Assembly: GCA_902800345.1 (NCBI GenBank)
Contig: CADCDO010000022.1
Location: forward strand, 1-40,185
Direction: 5' to 3'
Origin: Fibrobacter succinogenes
GTDB lineage: Bacteria > Fibrobacterota > Fibrobacteria > Fibrobacterales > Fibrobacteraceae
Length of the DNA: 40,185 nt
A program made the translations under genes and the position numbers. Below the pieces are notes generated by a model that had not been told where the DNA came from, searched no databases, and saw only the letters and a list, made by a program, of their open reading frames with translations. Positions 1 to 7,124 of the stretch are shown here, in pieces (position 1 is the stretch's first letter; each line of letters starts with the position of its first letter).

Positions 1-73
1 TCGGCTTGTCAGCTGCGTCCACAAGCTTCCACTTGCGGGAGACAGTCTTCGGGTTTACCGTAATGGTCTTCAT
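1..73 (-). CDS. rplM: 50S ribosomal protein L13, N-terminal part (runs off window)
   Basis: Reading leftward from the ATG at 71-73 gives 24 residues beginning MKTITVNPKTVSRKWKLVDA, which match the well conserved N-terminus of bacterial L13 (MKT..., a Trp about residue 15, then VDA). L13 is an early-assembling protein of the large ribosomal subunit. An AGAGG ribosome binding site lies 7 nt before the start, supporting it. The gene continues beyond base 1; in most bacteria rpsI (S9) follows, but that is outside the window. Identification rests on the N-terminus only. Confidence 0.85.
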   Translation of the reverse strand, partial: MKTITVNPKTVSRKWKLVDAADKP

Positions 74-189
74 GTAAATCCTCTAGTGAGTGAAATTCCA
101 GGGCAAAGGCGCCCCGAGAAAAGCAAGCTAAATATAGATGATTTCAAGAGGCCGTTCAAGGGTAAAAAAGTCGAAACTTTTAAAAAAGT

Positions 190-219
190 AGTATTTTTAC
201 GGGTTTAGCATTCTATCAA
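190..219 (-). promoter_or_regulatory. Possible rplM promoter
   Basis: On the minus strand a TTGATA (-35-like, 214-219) is followed after 18 nt by AATACT (-10-like, 190-195, 4 of 6 matches). This would give a leader of roughly 110 nt before rplM. The -35 candidate lies inside a perfect palindrome, so it could be operator-controlled. Weak support; other AT-rich hexamers nearby could serve. Confidence 0.3.
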
Positions 220-229
220 TTGATAGAAT
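210..229. repeat. Perfect 20-bp palindrome upstream of rplM
   Basis: ATTCTATCAATTGATAGAAT equals its own reverse complement over all 20 bases. A palindrome without a spacer cannot form a normal terminator hairpin, and the symmetry suits a dimeric DNA-binding protein. It overlaps the candidate -35 box of rplM. The binding role is inference. Confidence 0.5.
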
Positions 230-253
230 CATAGCAATTAGTATAGTAATTTC

Positions 254-330
254 GGTTATTGGTCATCGGTCAATGGTCAATGGTCAATGGTCAATGGTTA
301 TTAGTCATTGGTTAGTAGTTAATAGTTATT
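254..330 (+). repeat. Heptamer tandem array, 11 units
   Basis: Eleven in-phase 7-bp units with consensus RGTYAWT. Four consecutive perfect GGTCAAT copies (268-295) are flanked by degenerate units such as GGTTATT, AGTCATT and AGTTAAT. There is no ORF through it. The same heptamer style recurs at 2529-2556 and 2690-2724. Confidence 0.85.
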
Positions 331-347
331 GGTTGGTTGAATTTAGA

Positions 348-373
348 GATCCTTCGACTTCGCTCAGGATGAC
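348..373. repeat. Dispersed intergenic element, copy 1
   Basis: A 26-bp element beginning GATCCTTCGACTTCGCTC and ending in AGGATGAC. ATCCT and AGGAT can pair as a short stem around the TCG-rich centre. Related copies lie at 1212-1236 and 2634-2672, always between genes. Confidence 0.7.
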
Positions 374-471
374 AAGTCCGTCCTTGGAACGTATGTGTTA
401 ATGGCAACCACGGGATGGAATCCAGGGAGACAAAGTAACATTTTTACCTTTAAAAAATATAAATTGTTTTT

Positions 472-1143
472 ATGCATATCCTTCCTATCATTCTTTCCGT
501 AGTCTGTTTGATTTTTGCACAAACAGAACAAGATTCTACGCTTCGTCATAGAGATTGTTATTACAATTCACCCCTCATCACACATGATACAATAGATTAC
601 GTCAAGGGAATGCAATTAAAAACTCAATCCACCGACAGTACAAAAATCAACAACGAGCCAAGCATCATTCATACTGTGGAAATATCGGGAATTGTCGATT
701 CTGTCATCGATACAGCTTCTTTGGAGCTTATAATGTACAATGGCAAAACATCTTTCAAACGAGGTTTGTTTTATATAGGGAAAGGCAATCCAATATTTAC
801 TCACCGACTTTTTTTGCGTAATTTTAAAGCAACCTATACGGCAGAGTCACCCATGACAAAAGCCCTAGATTCTTCATGGATTTTCATTCCATATGCTTTC
901 CAGGTAAAAAAATTTGATTCAGTGTATATAAAAGGGTATTCCACACTGTACCAGTACATTTGGTCACAATACGATTGTCAATATGATCATGCAAATTATC
1001 TTGTTGGCGATTTTGCAGTATTTCCAACAACTTCTGCTATAAAAAACACAAGGGCACGCAAAGAGAACATTGTCAAGAAACGCGACCGGGATGCCAGCGG
1101 CAAAATGTTAAAAAACAACACAGCCCGGAAAATTATTTATTAA
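472..1143 (+). CDS. Hypothetical secreted protein, 223 aa
   Basis: I do not recognise a family. The N-terminus is a short hydrophobic stretch (residues 1-16) ending ...CLIFA before QTEQD, which looks like a Sec signal peptide cut after Ala16. The mature part is polar, Thr/Ser/Asp/Tyr-rich and probably beta-structured (VEISGIVDSVIDTASLELIM, about residues 69-88), with a very basic C-terminus containing RKENIVKKRDRD. An export role in the periplasm or envelope is inferred from the signal only. There is no good Shine-Dalgarno before the ATG. It stands alone between rplM and a repeat-rich gap and shares no sequence with the downstream lipoprotein array. Confidence 0.65.
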   Translation: MHILPIILSVVCLIFAQTEQDSTLRHRDCYYNSPLITHDTIDYVKGMQLKTQSTDSTKINNEPSIIHTVEISGIVDSVIDTASLELIMYNGKTSFKRGLFYIGKGNPIFTHRLFLRNFKATYTAESPMTKALDSSWIFIPYAFQVKKFDSVYIKGYSTLYQYIWSQYDCQYDHANYLVGDFAVFPTTSAIKNTRARKENIVKKRDRDASGKMLKNNTARKIIY

Positions 1144-1211
1144 AGCTTTACAAAACTGACAATTAAAAACGGAAAGGACGGCCAGCGGCTTGGCAACAAC
1201 TGACCGCACTG

Positions 1212-1236
1212 GATCCTTCACTACGTTCAGGATGAC
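1212..1236. repeat. Dispersed intergenic element, copy 2
   Basis: A 25-bp copy beginning GATCCTTCACTACGTTC and ending AGGATGAC. The outer ATCCT/AGGAT arms match copy 1 exactly while the centre has drifted. Confidence 0.65.
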
Positions 1237-1318
1237 ACATCACCAATTGCACCTCCGCTTCGCTCACCCTACACAACTGCCCGAATTACCTTACAGCCCA
1301 CTTGCCCATACCTTCACT

Positions 1319-1345
1319 GGATTGCTTCGCTTTGCTCGCAATGAC
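1319..1345. repeat. Dispersed intergenic element, divergent copy with ATTGC/GCAAT arms
   Basis: The element starts GGATTGCTTCGCTTTGCTC and ends GCAATGAC. Compared with copy 1, the arms changed together (ATTGC pairing with GCAAT instead of ATCCT with AGGAT), so the ability to pair is kept. A further degenerate fragment ending AGGATGACAC lies at 1388-1412. Confidence 0.5.
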
Positions 1346-1451
1346 GTTCACCTCCTACTTCCTACCGTCTACTGAAGTACTGTCCGCCCTCCCTGACGGT
1401 CGAGGATGACACGTCCGCACCTTTCGTCTTTCGTCTGTAGGGCTTCGCCCG

Positions 1452-1479
1452 TTCTCTCGTCTAAGTTCTACTGTCTACT
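1452..1479 (-). repeat. Degenerate heptamer run overlapping the CNNM stop codon
   Basis: On the minus strand the units AGTAGAC, AGTAGAA, CTTAGAC and GAGAGAA follow each other in phase. The stop codon TAG of the CNNM gene (1468-1470) is inside this run, so the last codons of that gene are repeat sequence. Confidence 0.55.
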
Positions 1480-2523
1480 ATTCTTCCTCATGCTCGCAAG
1501 CGCTTTCGACTTGCGGCGGGCGGTTTCCTGGAGATTCACGGCGACGTCGAACTCATCGACGATTTCGCGACCGAGGATTTCTTCGAGCACGTCTTCGAGG
1601 CTTGCGATACCGGCAATTGCACCGAATTCATCAACTACGCCTACCATGTGACCACGCTGCTTGAGAAAACGCAGCAGGAGTTTGTCCGTCATGAGGCTAT
1701 CGGGCACAAGCTGCATCGGACGCATGAGCTGCCGGAGTTTCACATCGCGTTTTCCTTCTGCAAGCTTGTTGTACGCATCGCGGCGCAGCACAATTCCAAT
1801 CCAATTGTCCTTGTTGTTATCATAAAGCGGAACACGCGAGAACGGCCAGTTGCCGCGTTCGTCGAGCGTCTCGCCGATGGTGCTATCCGCAGAAAGCGAA
1901 AAGACGACCTGACGCGGCGTCATCACGCGACGTACCGGGAGTGACTTGAGCGAAAGAATATTCTTGATGACTAGCGCTTGCTGGCTGTCAATAACATCTT
2001 CGCGTAGGCCAAGGCTCACGAGGCTATTGATGTCCTCGATGCTCACGTCCTTCTTTTCTTTATCTTCACGAGTCCAGTGCTTGGTAAGCGTAAGGCAAAG
2101 CCAGATGACTCCCGTCCATCCAAGAATTTTCGTGATGTAATAGAACGGCACCGCGACAAGCGGCGCACAAATTTTAGCCTGCTTCACGCCAAGCGTTTTC
2201 GGGGTGATTTCGCCAAAGAGCAAAATGAGAATCGTCAAGACGACAGGCAAGAGCATCGCCGTCGAAGGCGACAGACGTTTCACGGCAAGTGCTGTCGCTA
2301 GCGAAGCCCCGATGGTATTCGCGACCGTATTCACCACGAGCACGGAGGCGATGTAGCGGTCGATATTGTCCTTCACGTGTTTCAAATAACGTGCCGTGAA
2401 TTTCTTTTGACGTTCCAGCACCTCCACCGTCGATGGAGGAACGCTATAGAACGATGCCTCCGTCACGGAGCAGAACGCCGAAGCAGCAAGGCAGCAGAAA
2501 ACAGTTAAAGCAATTTCAAACAT
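1468..2523 (-). CDS. CNNM/CBS-domain membrane protein (hemolysin-like, CorC/TlyC relative)
   Basis: The 351-aa protein has the layout of the CNNM (DUF21) family. An N-terminal membrane domain (about 1-150) has hydrophobic helices near 3-22, 58-80, 88-104 and 120-145 and the family motif GEITPK at 104-109. A cytoplasmic CBS pair (about 195-320) contains RRVMTPR (198-204) and the closing VVDEFGAIAGIASLEDVLEE (296-315). Family members are linked to Mg2+ or other divalent-cation export; the substrate here is unknown. The C-terminal CorC_HlyC domain of longer relatives is absent, which is common in this short subclass. It stands alone and converges with the secreted-protein gene; its last codons lie in heptamer repeats. 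Confidence 0.88.
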   Translation of the reverse strand: MFEIALTVFCCLAASAFCSVTEASFYSVPPSTVEVLERQKKFTARYLKHVKDNIDRYIASVLVVNTVANTIGASLATALAVKRLSPSTAMLLPVVLTILILLFGEITPKTLGVKQAKICAPLVAVPFYYITKILGWTGVIWLCLTLTKHWTREDKEKKDVSIEDINSLVSLGLREDVIDSQQALVIKNILSLKSLPVRRVMTPRQVVFSLSADSTIGETLDERGNWPFSRVPLYDNNKDNWIGIVLRRDAYNKLAEGKRDVKLRQLMRPMQLVPDSLMTDKLLLRFLKQRGHMVGVVDEFGAIAGIASLEDVLEEILGREIVDEFDVAVNLQETARRKSKALASMRKNSRQ

Positions 2524-2528
2524 AATTT

Positions 2529-2556
2529 AGTCATTAGTTGTTAGTCAATAGTTAAT
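2529..2556 (+). repeat. Heptamer run, 4 units
   Basis: AGTCATT, AGTTGTT, AGTCAAT and AGTTAAT follow in phase just upstream of the CNNM start. They match the consensus of the array at 254-330. Confidence 0.7.
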
Positions 2557-2633
2557 TAATAGCAATTACTTTACATCGTCATCCTGACACTGAAAGTGGA
2601 ATGAACCAGTTATATTTCACTAAAACATTACTA

Positions 2634-2672
2634 GATCCTTCGACTCCGCCTAACGGCTTCGCTCAGGATGAC
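2634..2672. repeat. Dispersed intergenic element, copy 3 with internal insertion
   Basis: It begins GATCCTTCGACT and ends GGCTTCGCTCAGGATGAC like copy 1, but carries about 13 extra bases (CGCCTAACG region) in the centre. It sits in the 185-bp gap between the CNNM and S49 peptidase genes. A partial reverse copy (GTCATCCTGAC) lies nearby around 2578-2588. Confidence 0.6.
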
Positions 2673-2689
2673 AAAACACGCGAGAACAA

Positions 2690-2724
2690 CATAGCTGATG
2701 ACTACTGACTAATAGCTATCAACT
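2690..2724 (-). repeat. Heptamer run, 5 units, overlapping the 3' end of the S49 peptidase gene
   Basis: Read on the minus strand the units are AGTTGAT, AGCTATT, AGTCAGT, AGTCATC and AGCTATG. The stop codon and last four codons of the peptidase gene (VDSY, TAG) are encoded by the first units, so the repeat has become part of the coding end. Confidence 0.65.
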
Positions 2725-5006
2725 AAAGTCGGCTCTATTGCCCAGAACTGGGTGCGTTCCAAGTTGCGAAGGACCTCGTCCAGCGTTTTTGCATTCATCA
2801 ACGGCACCACAAACGAATCCTCCGTATTCATTTGCACAAGCTCAATTTCTGTAGATTCCGGGATTTTCGCCATTTTACGGATTTCTTCAAGCGCATCGTC
2901 GATGCCACCCAAACCATGCACAAGCCCCGCTTCTTTCGCCTTCCAGCCAACAATGACTCGTCCCCCGCCATAAACAGAATCAACCACAGCCTGATCAATT
3001 CCCGTGGCTTGAGAAACCACACCCGTAAACCGGTTATAGAAATCGTCCATGTACTCCTGAAGAGCCGCCTTTTCCGTATCCGTCCACGGACGAGCAAAGG
3101 AGCGCGCATCGGAATAATCATTCGTCTTCACGGGTTCATTGCGCAAGCCAAGCTTACCCATCAAGCCGGAAGCATCAATCTTTCCGCCATAAATTCCGAT
3201 GCTCCCCACAATGGAGAACGGTTCCGAGATAATCTTGTCCGCTCCGCAAGCGATGTAATAAGCTCCCGACGTTCCGCTACTCCCGATGCTAGCCACAATG
3301 GGAATATCGAATTTTTTCAAATTCTTGAGAGCGCCCCAGATTTTATCCGAAACAATCGCGCTCCCGCCCGGTGACGAAATCCGCAAGAGCAAAGCCTTCA
3401 CACCCATCGAAGGAACTTTGCGTAAATTTTCGAGCACCGATTCTTCCATGCGATCATCAATCGTCCCGTTGATGTTCAAGAGAGCGACCTTCGTACGGTG
3501 GCGCCAGCTTTCATCGAAAATTTTCTTGTTAGACGGGGACCACGTCCTAAATCCCGCATACGGAGCATCTATATCAAAGAACGTCTTTAACGCATACGCA
3601 GGGACCTGGTCTATATAAAGTAGCGTATCCGCAAGACCGACCTTTTTCGCCCCGACGGCCGTAATGACCGGTTTCTGTGCAAGTGAATCGAGCGTTTCCA
3701 TATTCATGGCGATCGTTCCCGACTTCATCCGGGGCGCCACATGCATACGGACAATCTCCCAAATGTCCTTGTAAAGGGATTCTATGTTCGTGCGGGCGTT
3801 GACGGACATGGAATCCGCCGTATAGGGTTCCACCGCCGACTTGTACTCTCCGTGCTTCAGGAATTCCACCTTGACACCAAGTTTATCCAAAAATCCCTTG
3901 TAGAACGTAATCCCGCCGCCAAGGCCAAGCCAGGTGAAATGCGCCGACGGTTCCACGACAATTCGGTCCACATTCGATGCGGCCAAAAGTACCGACGGAC
4001 GAACATCATCCATATAGGCGATTACGAGGCCACCGCGTTTCTTTAGCTTTAGTACGTAACGGTTGATTTCCTCGGAAATTGCAAGGTTGCCCTGATAGCC
4101 CGAAAAGTCAAGCACCACAAGCCCTGCTGCCGGGTCACGCAACAAGTGTTCGAACAAATTGCGAACTTTCATAAGTCCAATGGAAGACGGAGCAAAGAAA
4201 GGCATTTTCTTTTCGACTTCGCTCACAGTCATGCTCAAAGGCACTCGGACAATCTGCGCCGAACGCGATGCCCGCGGATTACGCGCCTGGTGGAATCCGA
4301 TGCTCCCACCCTTCGGCAAAAAGTCGTCGAACACCTTCAATGAAGCATCGAAATGCCCGCCAAACGAAGTCGCAACCGTCAGCGTATATTCGTCATCGTC
4401 ACCGTAAATCGGCATCTTGAAGCCAAAACGGATGCCATAAAGAGACAATTCAAAAAGCAGCCGGTGTTCCTTCCAGTTTTCGACATCGTAGCTTGCACTC
4501 AGGAAGTCTCCCAAGCGGAGCGTCGCACCCGCATTATGGATACGTTCCATGGAAGCTGGCCCCATGTAAAGTAGATTTTCACAGGAATAGCCCAAAGAAA
4601 TCGCACGGAACGGTCGAATCATGATGCCAGGCGAATATGTCCATTCCGTCCCCTTGAAATCCGCACTGCGGAACGCCGTAATTCGACCGCCCAAAAACGC
4701 GCTGCGGTCAAAAAGCGGGAATCCGTGAGTCAGGTTCCAACGAGATTCGTCCATTCCCTTGCCGTCAAAACGGTACTCGAAACCTGCCCCGATACGGTCC
4801 AAGTTGCCACCCACGCGGAACTCGGTAATTCCGTCGTCATACTGGTACGAGGCAAGCGCCCCTTTGGAATCCAAGGCCGAAAGACCGGCAGGGTTCCCGA
4901 AAACGCCATGCGAGCCATCAAGCGAAACAAAGCCGGATTCCCCGGGAAGGTAAGCGAAAGAGGCTGCAGCGGCAAACAATAGCGATACAATAACTTTTCT
5001 CATCAC
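2709..5006 (-). CDS. sppA: SppA-type S49 peptidase fused to an outer-membrane-barrel-like N-terminal domain
   Basis: The 765-aa protein starts with a signal peptide (residues 1-18, [18 protein letters not shown]). Residues 19-235 look like a PorV/FadL-type outer-membrane barrel: the plug-like [11 protein letters not shown] (35-45) and alternating polar/aromatic strands. From about 275 the sequence is a tandem S49 peptidase of the SppA type. The general-base Lys lies in [12 protein letters not shown] (Lys389) and the nucleophile Ser in [11 protein letters not shown] (Ser580), followed by [10 protein letters not shown]. The 191-residue Lys-Ser spacing resembles the split active site of E. coli SppA (Lys209/Ser409). 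SppA degrades signal peptides and misfolded envelope proteins. Here the inner-membrane anchor is replaced by a signal peptide and barrel, so it may act at the outer membrane. It is transcribed divergently from the lipoprotein array. Confidence 0.85.
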   Translation of the reverse strand: MMRKVIVSLLFAAAASFAYLPGESGFVSLDGSHGVFGNPAGLSALDSKGALASYQYDDGITEFRVGGNLDRIGAGFEYRFDGKGMDESRWNLTHGFPLFDRSAFLGGRITAFRSADFKGTEWTYSPGIMIRPFRAISLGYSCENLLYMGPASMERIHNAGATLRLGDFLSASYDVENWKEHRLLFELSLYGIRFGFKMPIYGDDDEYTLTVATSFGGHFDASLKVFDDFLPKGGSIGFHQARNPRASRSAQIVRVPLSMTVSEVEKKMPFFAPSSIGLMKVRNLFEHLLRDPAAGLVVLDFSGYQGNLAISEEINRYVLKLKKRGGLVIAYMDDVRPSVLLAASNVDRIVVEPSAHFTWLGLGGGITFYKGFLDKLGVKVEFLKHGEYKSAVEPYTADSMSVNARTNIESLYKDIWEIVRMHVAPRMKSGTIAMNMETLDSLAQKPVITAVGAKKVGLADTLLYIDQVPAYALKTFFDIDAPYAGFRTWSPSNKKIFDESWRHRTKVALLNINGTIDDRMEESVLENLRKVPSMGVKALLLRISSPGGSAIVSDKIWGALKNLKKFDIPIVASIGSSGTSGAYYIACGADKIISEPFSIVGSIGIYGGKIDASGLMGKLGLRNEPVKTNDYSDARSFARPWTDTEKAALQEYMDDFYNRFTGVVSQATGIDQAVVDSVYGGGRVIVGWKAKEAGLVHGLGGIDDALEEIRKMAKIPESTEIELVQMNTEDSFVVPLMNAKTLDEVLRNLERTQFWAIEPTLVDSY

Positions 5007-5145
5007 TGATATTTTAGAAAAAAATCAAAGCTTCATCGCCTCAAGCCACAATTTGGATATACCCCAAAGCCCCAAAAAACATTTTTAAGGTTTTAGCATA
5101 TAAAAAAACGTACAATTTATACCAAACGGATATATATTTACTATT

Positions 5146-7107
5146 ATGAACTTCTCCGAAAAAAATTTCGCCATTTTCTGTTTCCTTACAATTTTTCTCG
5201 CATCTTGCGGCGACGATTCCGGCAGTTCTGCCAAAAATTTCGAATCCATCGAAAACAAGTCCATTTCGGGCGTAGCCCAGTTGGGGCCTTTCGAAAAAGG
5301 GGCGACCGTCGCCGCCTTTGAACTTGACGAAGAATTCAAGCCGACGGGCCGCAACTACCAAACCGAAATCGAAAACGACTGGGGCGAATATTCCATAAAG
5401 GTCAAAAACCTGAAAACGCAATATGTACTTTTAAAAGCGGACGGCTACTACTACAGCTACATTACAGGCAAAACGACAAAAGAACGAATCTCCTTGAACG
5501 CTTTTACCGACCTGAACGAACGCAACGGCGCAAACATCAACGTTTTTTCCCATTTAATCCATAAACGCGTGCAATACTTGATTGCAACCAAAAAAAAGTC
5601 CTTTGAAAAAGCAGAGGAACAAGCGATATCGGAAATTCTAAAAATTTTCGGCTACAAGACCGACATTAAGGCCATCGAAGATTTAGACTTCTTTGGAGAA
5701 GACGAACAAAGCGCAATAGGGCTAGCCATATCCATATTGATGCAGGGCGACCTCACCCCAACTAACCTTGAAAAGCGCCTCGATGATTTTTCCAAAGATT
5801 TCGAAGAAGACGGGGTTTTGGACAACGACAAGCTGACAAAACTCGCCGACTGGGCGTACCTGCAATACATATTTTCTAAAAACGGAGCCATCCGGGAAAA
5901 CATCGAAAAGCTCCACCCCACGGCAAGCATCCCGTCATTCGAAACGACCATGGACAATTTCTGGTGGCAAAACTACGGACTCGGCAGTTGCGAAGAAAAC
6001 CGAAAAAACAATATCAAAAAGAACCAGAATTCCGGCAGCGAATTCAACGAAAAACTCTTTATTTGCAGGCCGAGCATATGGAGGCCCGCCTCTGAATCAG
6101 AAATACAGAAATACTATTGGCCGGACGATATGAAAAACATCGAAGGCAAAGACGGCGACACCTATCAAAGTCCAACCGATTCCACAACCTGCTACATCTA
6201 TGAGGGCAAATGGCGTAAAGGCTATTTGGAAGATTGTACGCTCGGTTTACCTGGATGCACAAAGGATCGCCAACTGGAAATCAGGAAAGCCTCAGACGAC
6301 TGGTATATTTGCGACAACCAAAAATGGTACAGCTGGCATAGCGAAGAAATCAACGGCAACGATGACAAGTGGAAAATTTCCATAACGAACGAAAAAGACA
6401 CTGCAGGTTGGAAAAGCGCAAAGCAGGGCACCATCCGCAAAGGAAACAAGTCCGACATCGTTTATATTTTCGATAACAATGCTTGGCGACTCGCGACCAT
6501 TCCCGAAGCGACACTTGGTGGCTGCACCGCCGAAATCCAAGATTCTATCGGCTACGCCGAAATACTTAACGGGCAATATTTTGTCGATTCCATCGCAACA
6601 AGCTGCGTAAGATATCGAAACAATTACAGCAATGTCTGTCCAAAAGAAGCTCCCTCAACGGGGTATTACAGTTGTACACAAAGAGAAGAATGCTCGACAC
6701 CGTTCTATCAAAATGGATATTACCATTGCGACAACGGAAAATGGCATTGGGTCAGCGACTGCTTTGTCGAAATGAAAAAATTAAGCACCAAAAAAGCCAA
6801 AGATGGCGATAGCCAATGGGGCAAAAAATGCACTTCAAAATGCTACGTATTCGAAAGCGACACTAGCGATTCCACCCGCGGAAGCTGGCGTTTCGGAGAC
6901 ATTACCGAATGTGTTTTAGGATTGGGTGGTTGTACAAAAAAGCGTAGAGGCGAAACAAAATTTGGGCCTTATACCGAAATTTCTACGAATTGCGATGGAT
7001 ATTATTGTTGGAAATACATAAAACCCTTGGATAAAGACGCTCCTCAAGATGCACCATACTACTGTAGATATGAAGATGATGTCTGTCACCCCCATGAATG
7101 GCGTTAA
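5146..7107 (+). CDS. Array gene 1: Cys-rich lipoprotein without FISUMP domain, 653 aa
   Basis: A lipoprotein signal ends in the lipobox LAS-Cys21, followed by GDDSGSS, a flexible acidic/Ser linker. Residues ~38-125 (SISGVAQLGPFEKGATVAAF...) resemble a carboxypeptidase-regulatory/transthyretin-like beta-sandwich. Residues ~130-275 are helical (NVFSHLIHKRVQYLI; DWAYLQYI). From ~300 on come Cys/Trp modules, starting near 304, 421, 516 and 555, with the recurring pattern W-R...LG-x-x-G-C-T...Y-x-C...W. It ends in HPHEWR and lacks the FISUMP domain carried by five of the seven array members; no remnant follows in the 17 nt before the next gene. It heads the array and has no strong Shine-Dalgarno; a TACAAT hexamer at 5111-5116 may be its -10. 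Closest paralogue is the gene at 13001. Function unknown; surface or periplasmic lipoprotein. Confidence 0.85.
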   Translation: MNFSEKNFAIFCFLTIFLASCGDDSGSSAKNFESIENKSISGVAQLGPFEKGATVAAFELDEEFKPTGRNYQTEIENDWGEYSIKVKNLKTQYVLLKADGYYYSYITGKTTKERISLNAFTDLNERNGANINVFSHLIHKRVQYLIATKKKSFEKAEEQAISEILKIFGYKTDIKAIEDLDFFGEDEQSAIGLAISILMQGDLTPTNLEKRLDDFSKDFEEDGVLDNDKLTKLADWAYLQYIFSKNGAIRENIEKLHPTASIPSFETTMDNFWWQNYGLGSCEENRKNNIKKNQNSGSEFNEKLFICRPSIWRPASESEIQKYYWPDDMKNIEGKDGDTYQSPTDSTTCYIYEGKWRKGYLEDCTLGLPGCTKDRQLEIRKASDDWYICDNQKWYSWHSEEINGNDDKWKISITNEKDTAGWKSAKQGTIRKGNKSDIVYIFDNNAWRLATIPEATLGGCTAEIQDSIGYAEILNGQYFVDSIATSCVRYRNNYSNVCPKEAPSTGYYSCTQREECSTPFYQNGYYHCDNGKWHWVSDCFVEMKKLSTKKAKDGDSQWGKKCTSKCYVFESDTSDSTRGSWRFGDITECVLGLGGCTKKRRGETKFGPYTEISTNCDGYYCWKYIKPLDKDAPQDAPYYCRYEDDVCHPHEWR

Positions 7108-7124
7108 CAGAAAGGAGATAAACT

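Larger units (their letters stand above)
74..471. other. Intergenic region between rplM and a secreted-protein gene
   Basis: This 398-bp gap between divergent genes holds the rplM leader, a perfect 20-bp palindrome, an 11-unit heptamer array and one copy of a dispersed ~26-bp element, each listed separately. No credible ORF was found. The rplM leader contains only a weak GGGC/GCCC hairpin (101-114), not enough to call a ribosomal-protein leader. The DNA just before 472 is AT-rich with no clear Shine-Dalgarno sequence. Confidence 0.7.
1144..1467. other. Repeat-rich intergenic region between convergent genes
   Basis: This 324-bp gap separates the secreted-protein gene from the convergent CNNM gene. 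It carries at least three variants of the dispersed TCG-rich element and a run of degenerate heptamers (TTCTACT, GTCTACT). A 61-codon reading frame at 1190-1375 runs straight through these repeats and is not considered a gene. No clear terminator hairpin with a T-run was found. Confidence 0.6.

Noticed and set aside
101..114. An L13 leader regulatory RNA
   Set aside because: Only a 4-bp GGGC/GCCC stem is visible, and I see no match to a known ribosomal-protein leader structure.
254..330. A CRISPR array
   Set aside because: The repeat unit is 7 bp with no unique spacers, and no cas genes are present.
1190..1375. A 61-codon + strand frame between the secreted protein and the CNNM gene
   Set aside because: It consists of dispersed repeat copies translated by chance and has no Shine-Dalgarno or family resemblance.
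7090..7124. Array gene 1 as a frameshifted or truncated FISUMP gene
   Set aside because: No FISUMP remnant exists in any frame before gene 2, and gene 4 ends at the same motif.
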